Positions 7,796 to 17,783 of a DNA stretch of 19,002 bases are shown piece by piece. The stretch is from Chloroflexota bacterium. Lineage in GTDB: Bacteria; Chloroflexota; Dehalococcoidia; Lucifugimonadales; Australimonadaceae. The notes under the pieces are model-generated. The model did no database searches, was not told where the DNA came from, and saw only the letters and a list, made by a program, of their open reading frames with translations. The stretch covers positions 1-19,002 of the forward strand of contig JAPOOH010000487.1 of NCBI GenBank assembly GCA_026713505.1, written 5' to 3'. Both the position numbers and the translations under genes were made by a program. Each line of letters starts with the position of its first letter. The stretch's first letter is position 1.

Positions 7796-8220
7796 ACTTC
7801 GGCCAGAGAGCGCAGGATTTCCGCGTTGGCTTCTTCCGGGGAGACGTGCTCCCAGAACCGCAGCACTCGCCAACCGGCTTCTCGAAGTCCGCGGTCAGTC
7901 ACTCTATCCCTGTCCACGTTCCGACTAAGCTTAGGAATCCAGTAAGCCTGATTGGACTTGGGGACCGTCCCGTGCTCGGGACAGCAGTGCCAGAAGCAAC
8001 CGTCGACGAACACGGCTACCCGCCTCCGAATGAAGGCGATGTCACAATGGACTGCTTTGCCATCAGACCGACGGATCGCATAGTCCTTCCTGAACCGAAG
8101 CCCACTTCGGTGCAGGAGCGAGCGGAGCGTCACCTCAGGTCTTGTGTCCGAGCGGCGATTGGCACGCATCGTCTTCGTTGCGGAAGGGCTTGTAGGCGCC
8201 GGATACGGGAGGTTCTTCAC
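7792..8220 (-). CDS. vsr: Very short patch repair (Vsr) DNA mismatch endonuclease
   Basis: Vsr nicks next to T in T:G mismatches that arise when 5-methylcytosine deaminates, starting very-short-patch repair. The 142-residue protein matches the family in length. It has the N-terminal MRANRRSDTRPE segment, catalytic Asp60 (CDIAF, equivalent to E. coli Asp51), VDGCFWHCCPEH at 72-83 with the His and Cys residues of the active and zinc sites, and NVDRDR at 101-106. I chose the GTG at 8220: GGAG lies 5 nt upstream and the protein then starts with the usual KNLPYPAP. An upstream ATG at 8268 would add residues from the neighbouring frame. The GTG overlaps the TGA of the truncated GHKL ATPase as GTGA. 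Its partner methyltransferase is presumably the C5 enzyme at 5941-6990. Confidence 0.93.
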   Translation of the reverse strand: MKNLPYPAPTSPSATKTMRANRRSDTRPEVTLRSLLHRSGLRFRKDYAIRRSDGKAVHCDIAFIRRRVAVFVDGCFWHCCPEHGTVPKSNQAYWIPKLSRNVDRDRVTDRGLREAGWRVLRFWEHVSPEEANAEILRSLAEV

Positions 8221-8423
8221 TGCTGCTCCGTGGCCAAGGCGGTATCCGTGATGTCGAAGCAGATACACGTAGCTGACAGTCTCCCTGATTCATCCTTTCC
8301 GTCGTCGGCGTTCTGGATAAGCTCATGGGCCAAGGTCGATATCCCGGCTAGGTCTCCTAGTTGCAGGGACAGGAAGCCAAGGAAGTTGACGCCTTGGGAG
8401 AGGTAAGTGGGCTGCTGGGTCAT
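8217..8423 (-). pseudogene. N-terminal remnant of a sacsin/MORC-type GHKL ATPase
   Basis: The 68 codons encode the very start of a long GHKL ATPase. GISTLAHELIQNADDGKDE at 27-45 is the N-box, with Glu34, Asn38 and Asp41, followed by a strand CICFDITDTAL. Intact relatives run to many hundreds of residues. Here the frame hits TGA directly at the vsr start, and no G1 box (DxGxG) follows in any frame nearby. The rest has been deleted, probably in one event joining codon ~63 to the vsr leader. The leftover ORF is now translationally coupled to vsr through the GTGA overlap, so it may survive as a leader cistron. A stand-alone ATPase function is excluded by the missing ATP-binding motifs. Confidence 0.75.
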
Positions 8424-8668
8424 ATCATCAGGACGCTCCGTTGCAGGGTGGTTAGCTATAGTTCAGTCTGCGCTCACCGGGGGCAGCGAGTAGGCGCCTA
8501 TCTAAAGTCGGCTGCCCAGACGTGGCGCGTTGCTGTCCTTCGATCCCAAGCGTATGAGAGCTTCGATGAGCCATTGGCATGGACTCGCTCCGGGCCACCA
8601 TTGCCACGCGGTACCTGGACGTCCCCCTATCCATTGATAGTCCAGTAAGAGGATACTTTCAATCTCTT
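8424..8668. other. Intergenic region between hsdR end and the ATPase remnant
   Basis: These 245 bp carry no convincing gene. An imperfect stem-loop lies at 8615-8645: CTGGA/TCCAG outer arms and a perfect CTATC-CATT-GATAG inner hairpin. No T-run follows on either strand, so it is a weak terminator candidate for hsdR. A sigma70-like promoter for the - strand overlaps it. Confidence 0.4.
8634..8662 (-). promoter_or_regulatory. Candidate sigma70-type promoter upstream of the ATPase remnant and vsr
   Basis: On the - strand TTGAAA (8662-8657, five of six to consensus) and TATCAA (8639-8634, four of six) are 17 bp apart. The hexamers are seen directly; activity is inferred. Transcripts would have a leader of about 200 nt before the remnant ATG at 8423. 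It overlaps the stem-loop at 8615-8645. Confidence 0.3.
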
Positions 8669-11812
<3,144 letters not shown>

Positions 11813-11819
11813 GGCGCCC

Positions 11820-11828
11820 AGTATAGCA
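11820..11828 (-). promoter_or_regulatory. Extended -10 promoter directly before hsdR
   Basis: The - strand reads TGCTATACT (extended -10 TGn plus TATACT, five of six to TATAAT). It ends 7 nt before the hsdR GTG at 11812, which would put the transcript start at or next to the start codon (leaderless mRNA). No good -35 hexamer is visible, as is usual for extended -10 promoters. The same ten bases, GTGCTATACT, recur upstream of the TIR genes. Confidence 0.5.
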
Positions 11829-11859
11829 CCGCCCCCCGCTTGCCCCGGCCTTGGGACGC

Positions 11860-12375
11860 CTACCGCAGCCAGTCCGGGAGGCCGCACATCGCGTAATAGA
11901 TACTTGCCGCGAGCGCCAGCGCGTGAATCGCGAGAAACACCAGCGGCATCCATCTCTCGACGTGCGTCGTGGGCCAGTAGGCCTTCCCGCGCCCTTCCTC
12001 TAGCAGCTGCCATTCGTACGCGTACAGCGCGGCGGGCAGGCGCTCCTCCAACTCGTGGATAATCTTGAATTTCGCCGTGTTCAGGTCGCGGAACGATTTG
12101 ATGATGAAGTACGACAACAGCGAGAGCGCGATGCCAGCAAGGGCAATGGGTACGGCGAAGATCGTCTGCTCCGTGAGCGAGGATTGCAGGCCGTAGGCGG
12201 CGATGAGCGCGGCGTTGACGGTCAGCAGGTAGCGGACCGACGCCACGCGGCGCTCGCTCACGTTGTCGGCGGACTGCACGTACACCTTGTACTGCTCCAG
12301 CAGGCGCCCCTCGAACGACCCGTCACCGGGACCGTCGGTCTGGCGGATCAACGGTCTGCGGGGCTTATCAGTCAT
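11860..12375 (-). CDS. Multi-pass small membrane protein, candidate effector of the TIR genes
   Basis: The 171-residue protein has a charged N-terminus with LLEQYKVYVQSADNVSERR at 25-43, hydrophobic segments at about 48-63, 72-93 and 142-162, and a soluble loop between the last two (LNTAKFKIIHELEERLP, 98-114). This pattern matches a family of small integral membrane proteins often found beside TIR genes, some labelled RipA-family octameric membrane proteins; the name is from memory. In TIR-based defence such proteins are expected to damage the membrane when activated. The ATG at 12375 overlaps the TGA of the upstream TIR gene as ATGA, so the two are translationally coupled. It is followed by hsdR after 47 bp. 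Effector role is inferred from context. Confidence 0.8.
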   Translation of the reverse strand: MTDKPRRPLIRQTDGPGDGSFEGRLLEQYKVYVQSADNVSERRVASVRYLLTVNAALIAAYGLQSSLTEQTIFAVPIALAGIALSLLSYFIIKSFRDLNTAKFKIIHELEERLPAALYAYEWQLLEEGRGKAYWPTTHVERWMPLVFLAIHALALAASIYYAMCGLPDWLR

Positions 12376-12767
12376 GCCTGTCTCGGATCAGCAAGAAGTT
12401 TTTGGAGGGTCGGCCATGTCCACGGGTGCATCTTCTTGCGCTTCGGGGCCGACTTCGGGCGTGTACAGGTCTTCCTTCTGCGGCCTTTCAGCAGGAAGTA
12501 GGGCTTCTTCAACTGCTGAATCATGGTGACCTCCGCCTCCACGCCCTCTGCATCGTGCGTGTGCTCTCCGCAGATGACGATGGTAAGATCGACTTTGCAA
12601 ATGCGGTCGAGAACGTCTTTCTTCCACGCTTCGTCTATCGGTCGCTTTACTGACCAATCGGTGATGTTGAATGGCGACTCAAGGTCCTCGGCTTGCGCAA
12701 CCAGGGTGCCCCGCAAATCGTTGTCGTTGTCGTAATCGAAGCTGATGAACACGCTCTTCTTATTCAT
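12372..12767 (-). CDS. TIR-like (ThsB/MTH538-type) domain protein
   Basis: The 131-residue protein starts at the ATG at 12767, with AGGGAGA 5 nt upstream; a longer start at 12809 has no such site. The fold signature is SVFISFDYDND at 5-15, NITDWSVK at 34-41, a strand TIVICGEHTHD at 62-72, and GVEAEV at 75-80, where Glu79 is the candidate catalytic glutamate. YFLLKG at 90-95 is the last strand. This is the short TIR-like type of Thoeris ThsB, which makes a nucleotide signal from NAD+. It is a paralogue of the next gene upstream (12796-13352), with the same KTC-x2-PKSA and WTW-x2-L pattern near the C-terminus. It is coupled to the membrane protein gene by a 4-bp overlap. Signal and partner are inferred. 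Confidence 0.82.
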   Translation of the reverse strand: MNKKSVFISFDYDNDNDLRGTLVAQAEDLESPFNITDWSVKRPIDEAWKKDVLDRICKVDLTIVICGEHTHDAEGVEAEVTMIQQLKKPYFLLKGRRRKTCTRPKSAPKRKKMHPWTWPTLQKLLADPRQA

Positions 12768-12795
12768 AGAATTCTCCCTGTAGGCATATGCAAGG

Positions 12796-13352
12796 CTAGT
12801 ACCATGCATGAGGCGTGAGTTGCGAGGTCCGTGTATACGAGCGACGCTTGGGTGGTTTGCTAGTCAATGCTTGCCACGCTTCTTTCGCCACGACCGTCCC
12901 TCCAATCACAATTCCAGCCAGAAGCAATGCATTGCCAAGGGGCATTGGATCGGTTTCAAGAGGTGCGCCCGGCTTGCTCAAGATTGCTTCCAGATTCTCC
13001 CATGTCCAATCCAGTATCCGGTCTTCAGGTAGCGCCGACTTGGGAAGTTTACAGGTCTTGTCCTTCCTGCCCTTGAGGAAATATACCGGCTTGCCCTCCT
13101 CATGGGCTATCCGCACCTCGGCCGAAACCCCGGTGGCGGTATCCGTGTGCTCGCCGCAGATGGCCAAGACTACATCCACGCTGCGGATGCGCGGACGCGC
13201 TTTTCCTTCCAGTCGCCGGACATAGCCTCTTTCACCGACCAGTTGACCAGCGTGAAAGGCGTCCTGGGATTCCGCGCCTGTCCTACGAACAGGTCGCGTA
13301 GCTCCGAGTCGTGATCAAAATCGAAACTGACGAACACTCGCGGCATTGCCAT
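12796..13352 (-). pseudogene. Second TIR-like protein with C-terminal membrane helix, frameshifted
   Basis: The start is ATG at 13352, with AGAGG 9 nt upstream. Frame one runs to codon 51 (SFDFDHDSELRD, NWSVKEA, then DWKEK) and would end early at a TAG. The homologous continuation (ARPRIRSVDVVLAICGEHTD) is in the -1 frame, so one base is missing or re-read at 13200. Repaired, the product is about 185 residues. It is paralogous to the downstream TIR protein and keeps the candidate catalytic Glu in GVSAEV. It also has an extra C-terminal tail with one hydrophobic helix (NALLLAGIVIGGTVVA), so it would be membrane-anchored. The lesion may be a real mutation, an assembly error or, less likely, programmed slippage. 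It lies 78 bp after hsdS with its own promoter. Confidence 0.78.
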
Positions 13353-13389
13353 CTCTTGCACCTCTTGACAACCGTCCTTATCTGCCGCA

Positions 13390-13398
13390 AGTATAGCA
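13390..13398 (-). promoter_or_regulatory. Extended -10 promoter upstream of the TIR genes
   Basis: The - strand reads TGCTATACT in the hsdS-TIR gap, giving an expected transcript start near 13383 and a leader of about 31 nt with a ribosome binding site before the ATG at 13352. TTGTGC lies 19 bp upstream of the -10 and is a poor -35. The ten bases GTGCTATACT are identical to those before hsdR. Confidence 0.5.
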
Positions 13399-13430
13399 CA
13401 TGCGTTCTGATGCGGCACAAGGTTAAGACG

Positions 13431-15161
13431 TTATACGCCCGGAGCGTCACCAACCACCTCTCCCACCTTCACCTCCCCCGATACCAACCTCGGTAGCAGC
13501 GCGTCCCGTTGCACGGCCAGCGTACGCGACTCGAGTTCATTGCGAACGATGCGTTGGTGAAGCACCTGCGCATGCCTGTTGAATTCCCCCAAGGCCCCGC
13601 TATCCGGCAAGACGAACAGAATCTTGCGGAAGTTGCCTTTGCTGATCTCCAAGAACGTAGATCCATTGGCGTAGTTCACAATCTCTTCGTGAAACACTTC
13701 GCTCCAATGCAGCAGGAATTGGCTTGAGATTCCCTCTTTCGGCGGCATGGCGATGAACCCTTGGTTGATAGCCACAGGAACCTCAGTCACGGCGAGATAG
13801 CCAATGGGTGCCCGCGAGGAAAGAAGCAAGGTGCCCGGTGGCAGGAGGCCGGAGCCTATCTGTCGCAGTCCAGCGTCAGTAATCTTCCTCTCGGTTTCCA
13901 AGAGTACCGGTGTAGACAGGGCCGAGAGGTCCTTGGGCGTCGCCCAGCAATGCGTGCCGTCTTCCCAATATTCGGCCACCTTGGTGCTGGGCGTAGTGCC
14001 CCCTACGACGTCAACTACTTCCTCTAGCTGCTTCACCTCCCAACCCTCTGGTATCTCCCCCAAATCCGACGGCACGCGGCGCTCAGGGAAGAGCGCCGCG
14101 ACCTCCGGTGGCAGGCCAGGGTCGCGGCCCTCCATCTTGGCGCGGACAGGGTCGAAGTCCACGAACCACGACCTGAACAGCGCTCGCGCCATCGCCTCCA
14201 GTGTCTCGTTCATGCGGCGGTTCAGCTCGATCTTGTCGTCGAGCGTCCTCAGGACGTGGGCTATGGCTCGCTGCTCGGGAAGAGGCGGAAGAGGAACTTC
14301 GACAAGGCCGATGTCAGACTTCCGCAGCCCAAATCTCGTTATTCCGTTAGCGTAAGAATGGAATTGCTCTTGGGCTTCATCGGCTCTCAACGCGTAGAAC
14401 AGATAGGCCCCATCCACTACCGATGTCTGCGGCCGCAGGATTGCCAAGTGGTAACCACAGACCAGATTAGGAATACCTTCTCGAACTAATGCCGGTACGC
14501 CGATGTCATCATGTTTCTCAGAATCTTTTGTGATGACAACATCTCCTGCGGCCAGTGAACACCTTGCAATCTCTCGCTCAGTAGCGGTTGCCGGCATGAA
14601 CTCCATGTCCGCCTGAATGAAACTGTTGCTGTATACATCCATGTAGTTGCAGAGTTGCACTGCTTGCTCATTGGGCTTTGACTTCTTGTCCACGCCGCTG
14701 AGATGGAGGTCAATCAGGTCACCCAGAGCAACTCTGCGCCACTGATTTTGGTTTCCGGTGCGAGACGCAACATCTGTGAAGACGTCGGCGGTTGGGGAGG
14801 CGGCCGAACGGATCTGATGCTCGGCTTCGTCTCCATCTAAGGGCAGAGGCACCTGCTGGGACTCTACTATCTGCCGGAAGGACTCTCCAATCCGGTTCAG
14901 ATCCACCACGTCAACCGTGTAAGGCAGGGTTGAGTCCTCGAAGGCGTCTCTCAGTGCTCCCAGCACATGGTGACTGAGATTACCTTCACCCTCTATGGCT
15001 AGGTCCAGGTCTGAAGAGTCTTTGGTAGTCCAGTTGGCGCGGCTGCCGAACACCCACACCTTGACGCCCACGGGCAGATGTTCGCGCAGGATGCCCTGAA
15101 CGATTTCGAGGTGGTCGGGTCTGACGTCCACCGGGCTAGTCAAGGGACTCGTTCCTCTCAT
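13431..15161 (-). CDS. hsdS: MNT nucleotidyltransferase fused to type I specificity subunit (HsdS)
   Basis: Residues 12-110 are a minimal nucleotidyltransferase: GS at 39-40, ten residues, then DLD at 51-53 (exact GSX10DXD), and a third acidic residue at Asp84 (YTVDVVD). From about 138 the chain is an ordinary HsdS. The first target-recognition domain covers ~138-290 and conserved helical spacer 1 follows, with LPPLPEQRAIAHVL at 291-304 and the FVDFDPVRAKMEG segment. The second recognition domain covers ~366-520 (SDLGEIPEGWEVKQL at its start) and the last spacer ends the protein. The frame is continuous with no stop or shift between the parts. It overlaps the HEPN gene by 26 bp; a GTG at 15131 is an alternative start that keeps the whole MNT fold. 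HsdS sets the DNA sequence recognised by the type I enzyme. An MNT part on HsdS is unusual. Confidence 0.9.
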   Translation of the reverse strand: MRGTSPLTSPVDVRPDHLEIVQGILREHLPVGVKVWVFGSRANWTTKDSSDLDLAIEGEGNLSHHVLGALRDAFEDSTLPYTVDVVDLNRIGESFRQIVESQQVPLPLDGDEAEHQIRSAASPTADVFTDVASRTGNQNQWRRVALGDLIDLHLSGVDKKSKPNEQAVQLCNYMDVYSNSFIQADMEFMPATATEREIARCSLAAGDVVITKDSEKHDDIGVPALVREGIPNLVCGYHLAILRPQTSVVDGAYLFYALRADEAQEQFHSYANGITRFGLRKSDIGLVEVPLPPLPEQRAIAHVLRTLDDKIELNRRMNETLEAMARALFRSWFVDFDPVRAKMEGRDPGLPPEVAALFPERRVPSDLGEIPEGWEVKQLEEVVDVVGGTTPSTKVAEYWEDGTHCWATPKDLSALSTPVLLETERKITDAGLRQIGSGLLPPGTLLLSSRAPIGYLAVTEVPVAINQGFIAMPPKEGISSQFLLHWSEVFHEEIVNYANGSTFLEISKGNFRKILFVLPDSGALGEFNRHAQVLHQRIVRNELESRTLAVQRDALLPRLVSGEVKVGEVVGDAPGV

Positions 15162-15567
15162 GCAATCGATCTAAGAGATAGCGGGCCTCTCGAAGGAATT
15201 CCGGGACGCTTTCGAATACCTCCTGCGCCTTCTCTTCGTTGTAGGCATGGCTGGTCGTGCCGCGGTTCCTGCGAAACTCGAGCCACTCCCTGAGTTCGGA
15301 CCTGAGGAGAGCCTGGCTATAGGCTTCACGAATAACGTCGTTGAAGACGAGTTGGTCGATTTCTGCCGGATTGGCCGAGACAAGCTCCAGATAGCGCCTC
15401 AGCATCCTGAAAGAGAGCTCATACGTGAACTCGAACGCCTGGATGACGGCAGCCCTCAGATGCCTCTTCAGGTGAGGGTGGTCCGATGCCAGGTCCGAGT
15501 TGTAGATATCCAGCGCCTCTTCCAACTGGGCAACGGCGTTCTCCAAGGGTGTCAAATCGAGCTTCAT
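15136..15567 (-). CDS. HEPN-family protein (HI0074/HepT-like nucleotidyltransferase partner)
   Basis: This 143-residue all-helical protein matches the HI0074-type nucleotidyltransferase-binding proteins, a HEPN branch. Helix one is LENAVAQLEEALDIY (8-22); the second pair includes AAVIQAFEFTYELSFRMLRR (39-58). Residues 102-109 (RGTTSHAY) are an exact RX4HXY motif. In the HepT/MntA toxin-antitoxin pair that motif forms the RNase site, and its Tyr is AMPylated by the MNT partner to switch the toxin off. Here the partner MNT is the N-terminus of the next gene, HsdS, which begins inside this gene's last 26 bp. It starts 9 bp after hsdM, with GGGGAAG before the ATG. Toxin activity is inferred from the family. 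Confidence 0.88.
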   Translation of the reverse strand: MKLDLTPLENAVAQLEEALDIYNSDLASDHPHLKRHLRAAVIQAFEFTYELSFRMLRRYLELVSANPAEIDQLVFNDVIREAYSQALLRSELREWLEFRRNRGTTSHAYNEEKAQEVFESVPEFLREARYLLDRLHERNESLD

Positions 15568-15576
15568 AGACTTCCC

Positions 15577-17151
15577 CTACCTCCCAAACCCCAGCCGCGA
15601 GAGATTCGCTTCGATCTCCGCATCCAGCCGGTGCGCCTCAGCCTGCTGCTCCCGCCACTTGGCCGAGAGTTGGGCCATCTTCTCTTCGAAGGGTTCGCCG
15701 TCTTGCTCCTGCGGTGCCGCGCCGACGTAACGGCCGGGGGTGAGGACATGACCGTGTTTGCGAATCTCTTCCAGTTTCGCGCTCTTGCAGAAACCAGGGA
15801 CGTCCTCGTACCCGTCCATGCTCCCGCGCCAAGCGTGATAGGCGTCGGCGACGAAAGATATGTCGTCTGGAGACAGGTCGCGGCGCGTACGGTCGAGCAT
15901 GTGGCCCAGCTTACGTGCGTCGATGAAGAGCGTTTCGTCCCGGTGCTCGCGGTGTTCCCCATTGAGGCGTCCTTTCGATAGGAACCAGAGGCAAGCAGGT
16001 ATCTGGGTGGATCGAAAGAGTTGGCCGGGAAGCGCGATGATGCAGTCCACGAGGCCGGCTTCAATGATGTTCTTGCGTATCTCACCCTCGCCGGACTGGT
16101 TCGACGACATGGAGCCGTTGGCTAGGACGAAACCCGCGATGCCTCGTGGCGCAAGGTGGTGGAGGAAGTGCTGTACCCAGGCGAAGTTGGCATTGCCCGC
16201 TGGGGGGACGCCGTACTCCCATCGCTTGTCATCTCTGAGCCGTTCACCGCCCCAGTCGGAGACGTTGAAGGGCGGATTGGCGAGGATATAGTCCGCCCGC
16301 AGGTCGGGATGGCGGTCGTTGTGAAAGCTGTCGCCGTGCTCGATACGGCCTTCAATGCCCCGGATCGCAAGGTTCATCCTTGCCATGCGCCACGTCGTGT
16401 AGTTGGACTCCTGGCCGAATATGGAGACATCCCCCTTTGCTTTGCCGCCATTGCCGTTGCCGCTGGCGTGGGCGCGTATGAAATCCACCGACTGGACGAA
16501 CATGCCGGAGGAGCCGCAGCAGGGATCGTAGACTCGGCCTTGGTAGGGCTCCAGCATCTCCACCAAGAGGCGTACGACGCTGCGCGGAGTGTAGAACTCG
16601 CCGCCCTTCCTGCCCTCGGCCAGGGCAAACTGCTCTAGGAAGTACTCGTAGACGCTGCCCAGCACATCAGTGGCCCGGGCCTCGGCGCCGCCAACTTTGA
16701 TGTTGCTCACCATGTCGACGACCTGCCCCAACCGAGTCTTGTCCAGGGCAGGCCGGGCGTAGTCCTTGGGGAGCACGTCTTTGAGCACAGGGTTGTCACG
16801 TTCGATGGCAATCATGGCGCCATCGACCAATGTGCCGATGGTGGGCTGGCGGGTCTGGTTCTTGAGATACTGCCAGCGGGCCTCGGGTGGGACCCAGAAG
16901 ATATTCTCAGCGATGTACTCGTCCCGATCCTCGGCGGCGTCTTCACCCCATTCGGCGAGCACCTCAGCGTGGCGTTCTTCGAAGGCGTCGGAGATGTACT
17001 TGAGGAACACCAAGCCGAGGACGACGTGCTTGTATTCGGCGGCGTCCATACTGCCCCGCAGGGCGTCGGCCATACGCCAGTACTTGGCCCCGTCTTTGGT
17101 GACCGCACCATTGCCGTCGGTGTCCGTCTTCGGTTGGCGTGCTGTAGCCAT
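15577..17151 (-). CDS. hsdM: Type I DNA methyltransferase subunit M (HsdM)
   Basis: HsdM is the N6-adenine methyltransferase of the type I enzyme and works as two copies with one HsdS. The 524 residues match the family. The N-terminal helical domain (LRGSMDAAEYKHVVLGLVFL region, 31-50) is followed by GGEFYTPR at 183-190, SAM-binding motif I DPCCGSSGMF at 209-218 and catalytic motif IV NPPF at 292-295. The ATG at 17151 has GGAG 9 nt upstream. It is the first large gene of the type I locus, 27 bp after a small ORF and 9 bp before the HEPN gene. Nothing looks damaged. Confidence 0.96.
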   Translation of the reverse strand: MATARQPKTDTDGNGAVTKDGAKYWRMADALRGSMDAAEYKHVVLGLVFLKYISDAFEERHAEVLAEWGEDAAEDRDEYIAENIFWVPPEARWQYLKNQTRQPTIGTLVDGAMIAIERDNPVLKDVLPKDYARPALDKTRLGQVVDMVSNIKVGGAEARATDVLGSVYEYFLEQFALAEGRKGGEFYTPRSVVRLLVEMLEPYQGRVYDPCCGSSGMFVQSVDFIRAHASGNGNGGKAKGDVSIFGQESNYTTWRMARMNLAIRGIEGRIEHGDSFHNDRHPDLRADYILANPPFNVSDWGGERLRDDKRWEYGVPPAGNANFAWVQHFLHHLAPRGIAGFVLANGSMSSNQSGEGEIRKNIIEAGLVDCIIALPGQLFRSTQIPACLWFLSKGRLNGEHREHRDETLFIDARKLGHMLDRTRRDLSPDDISFVADAYHAWRGSMDGYEDVPGFCKSAKLEEIRKHGHVLTPGRYVGAAPQEQDGEPFEEKMAQLSAKWREQQAEAHRLDAEIEANLSRLGFGR

Positions 17152-17178
17152 CCTGCGTAGCTCCCTCTTTGGTCCTAC

Positions 17179-17346
17179 CTAGGTGCCTCTCCTCAGTGAA
17201 CACACCTCTCCGGCCTCGAGCTTGCCCGCCCCGTCAGGCGCGACGCGCTCGATGTAGCCGACGTACTTCTGCAGCAACGCCGCGCGCCTGCCGGTCGCGC
17301 TCCTCGCGCGGGCCTCGCCGATCGGGAGCGTACTGAATTCGGGCAT
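17179..17346 (-). CDS. Small basic protein at the head of the type I locus, possibly truncated
   Basis: The 55-codon ORF starts at the ATG at 17346, which follows GGAGGTGA with 5 nt spacing, one of the best ribosome binding sites in the window. The product (MPEFSTLPIGEARARS, then LLQKYVGYIERVAPDGAGKL) looks like the first half of a short protein type I associate with Chloroflexota genomes, but that is memory only. The last residues (EVCSLRRGT) do not look like the expected continuation, so the gene may have been cut at about 17200 when the island arrived. A weak extended -10 (TGATATGGT, 17409-17401) lies about 50 bp upstream and could drive this ORF and hsdM. Function unknown. Confidence 0.45.
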   Translation of the reverse strand: MPEFSTLPIGEARARSATGRRAALLQKYVGYIERVAPDGAGKLEAGEVCSLRRGT

Positions 17347-17783
17347 AGGTGTCACCTCCATCGCAGGCGGACGCGTCCTGCAGCCGTCCTCTTGCCGGAA
17401 ACCATATCACCACAGGTTCGGTCAGGGTCATCGTTCCCAAGAGCGGCCCGGCCACCCATCCGGTCGCCCGAAAGGGAGGCTGTCTGGGGCCAATTCCAGC
17501 AGAACAGGCAGCAACTCACCGTTTCCTTATCGAACTGAAGACTGACCTTACCCGTACCTTATTCACAAATGTTTTAGACTGTCGGACCGGGTGCCGGAGC
17601 GGATCCATGGCCTCCGCATTGGCTGCTTTGGTCTGGAGCACCGCCCCCCGGTGGCTCGGCCGGTCGCTGGTGTGCCGGGCGCGGCGGCTCCAGGGCGTAG
17701 CCGGTTGGCGTGACTCTCTTCAATTCCAGCCAACCTGCCCGGAGGGCAACCCCGATTCGCCGCGCGTTGGAGGTTACGCCGAG
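17347..17783. other. Intergenic region between divergent hsdM side and DNA glycosylase
   Basis: This 437-bp gap separates the - strand type I locus from the + strand glycosylase. The + frame is open throughout upstream of the glycosylase, but the translation has no recognisable fold. I treat it as non-coding. It has an AT-rich patch near 17550-17580 that contrasts with its surroundings and could hold a promoter. No repeats, tRNA or att-like duplication that I can support. Confidence 0.4.

Noticed and set aside
8615..8645. Stem-loop as hsdR terminator
   Set aside because: The hairpin is real by inspection, but no T-run follows on either strand, so I did not list it as a terminator.
11813..12013. 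N-terminal extension of HsdR (67 extra codons)
   Set aside because: It overlaps the membrane-protein gene antiparallel in frame sense and looks non-coding; HsdR homology starts just after the GTG at 11812.
13195..13210. Programmed -1 frameshift site in the TIR gene
   Set aside because: The sequence is not a proper X XXY YYZ heptamer; P-site re-pairing would be mismatched and no downstream structure is evident.
17490..17735. Repeated CAATTCCAGC in the gap before the glycosylase
   Set aside because: A ten-base repeat twice in 19 kb is expected by chance and the flanks do not match.
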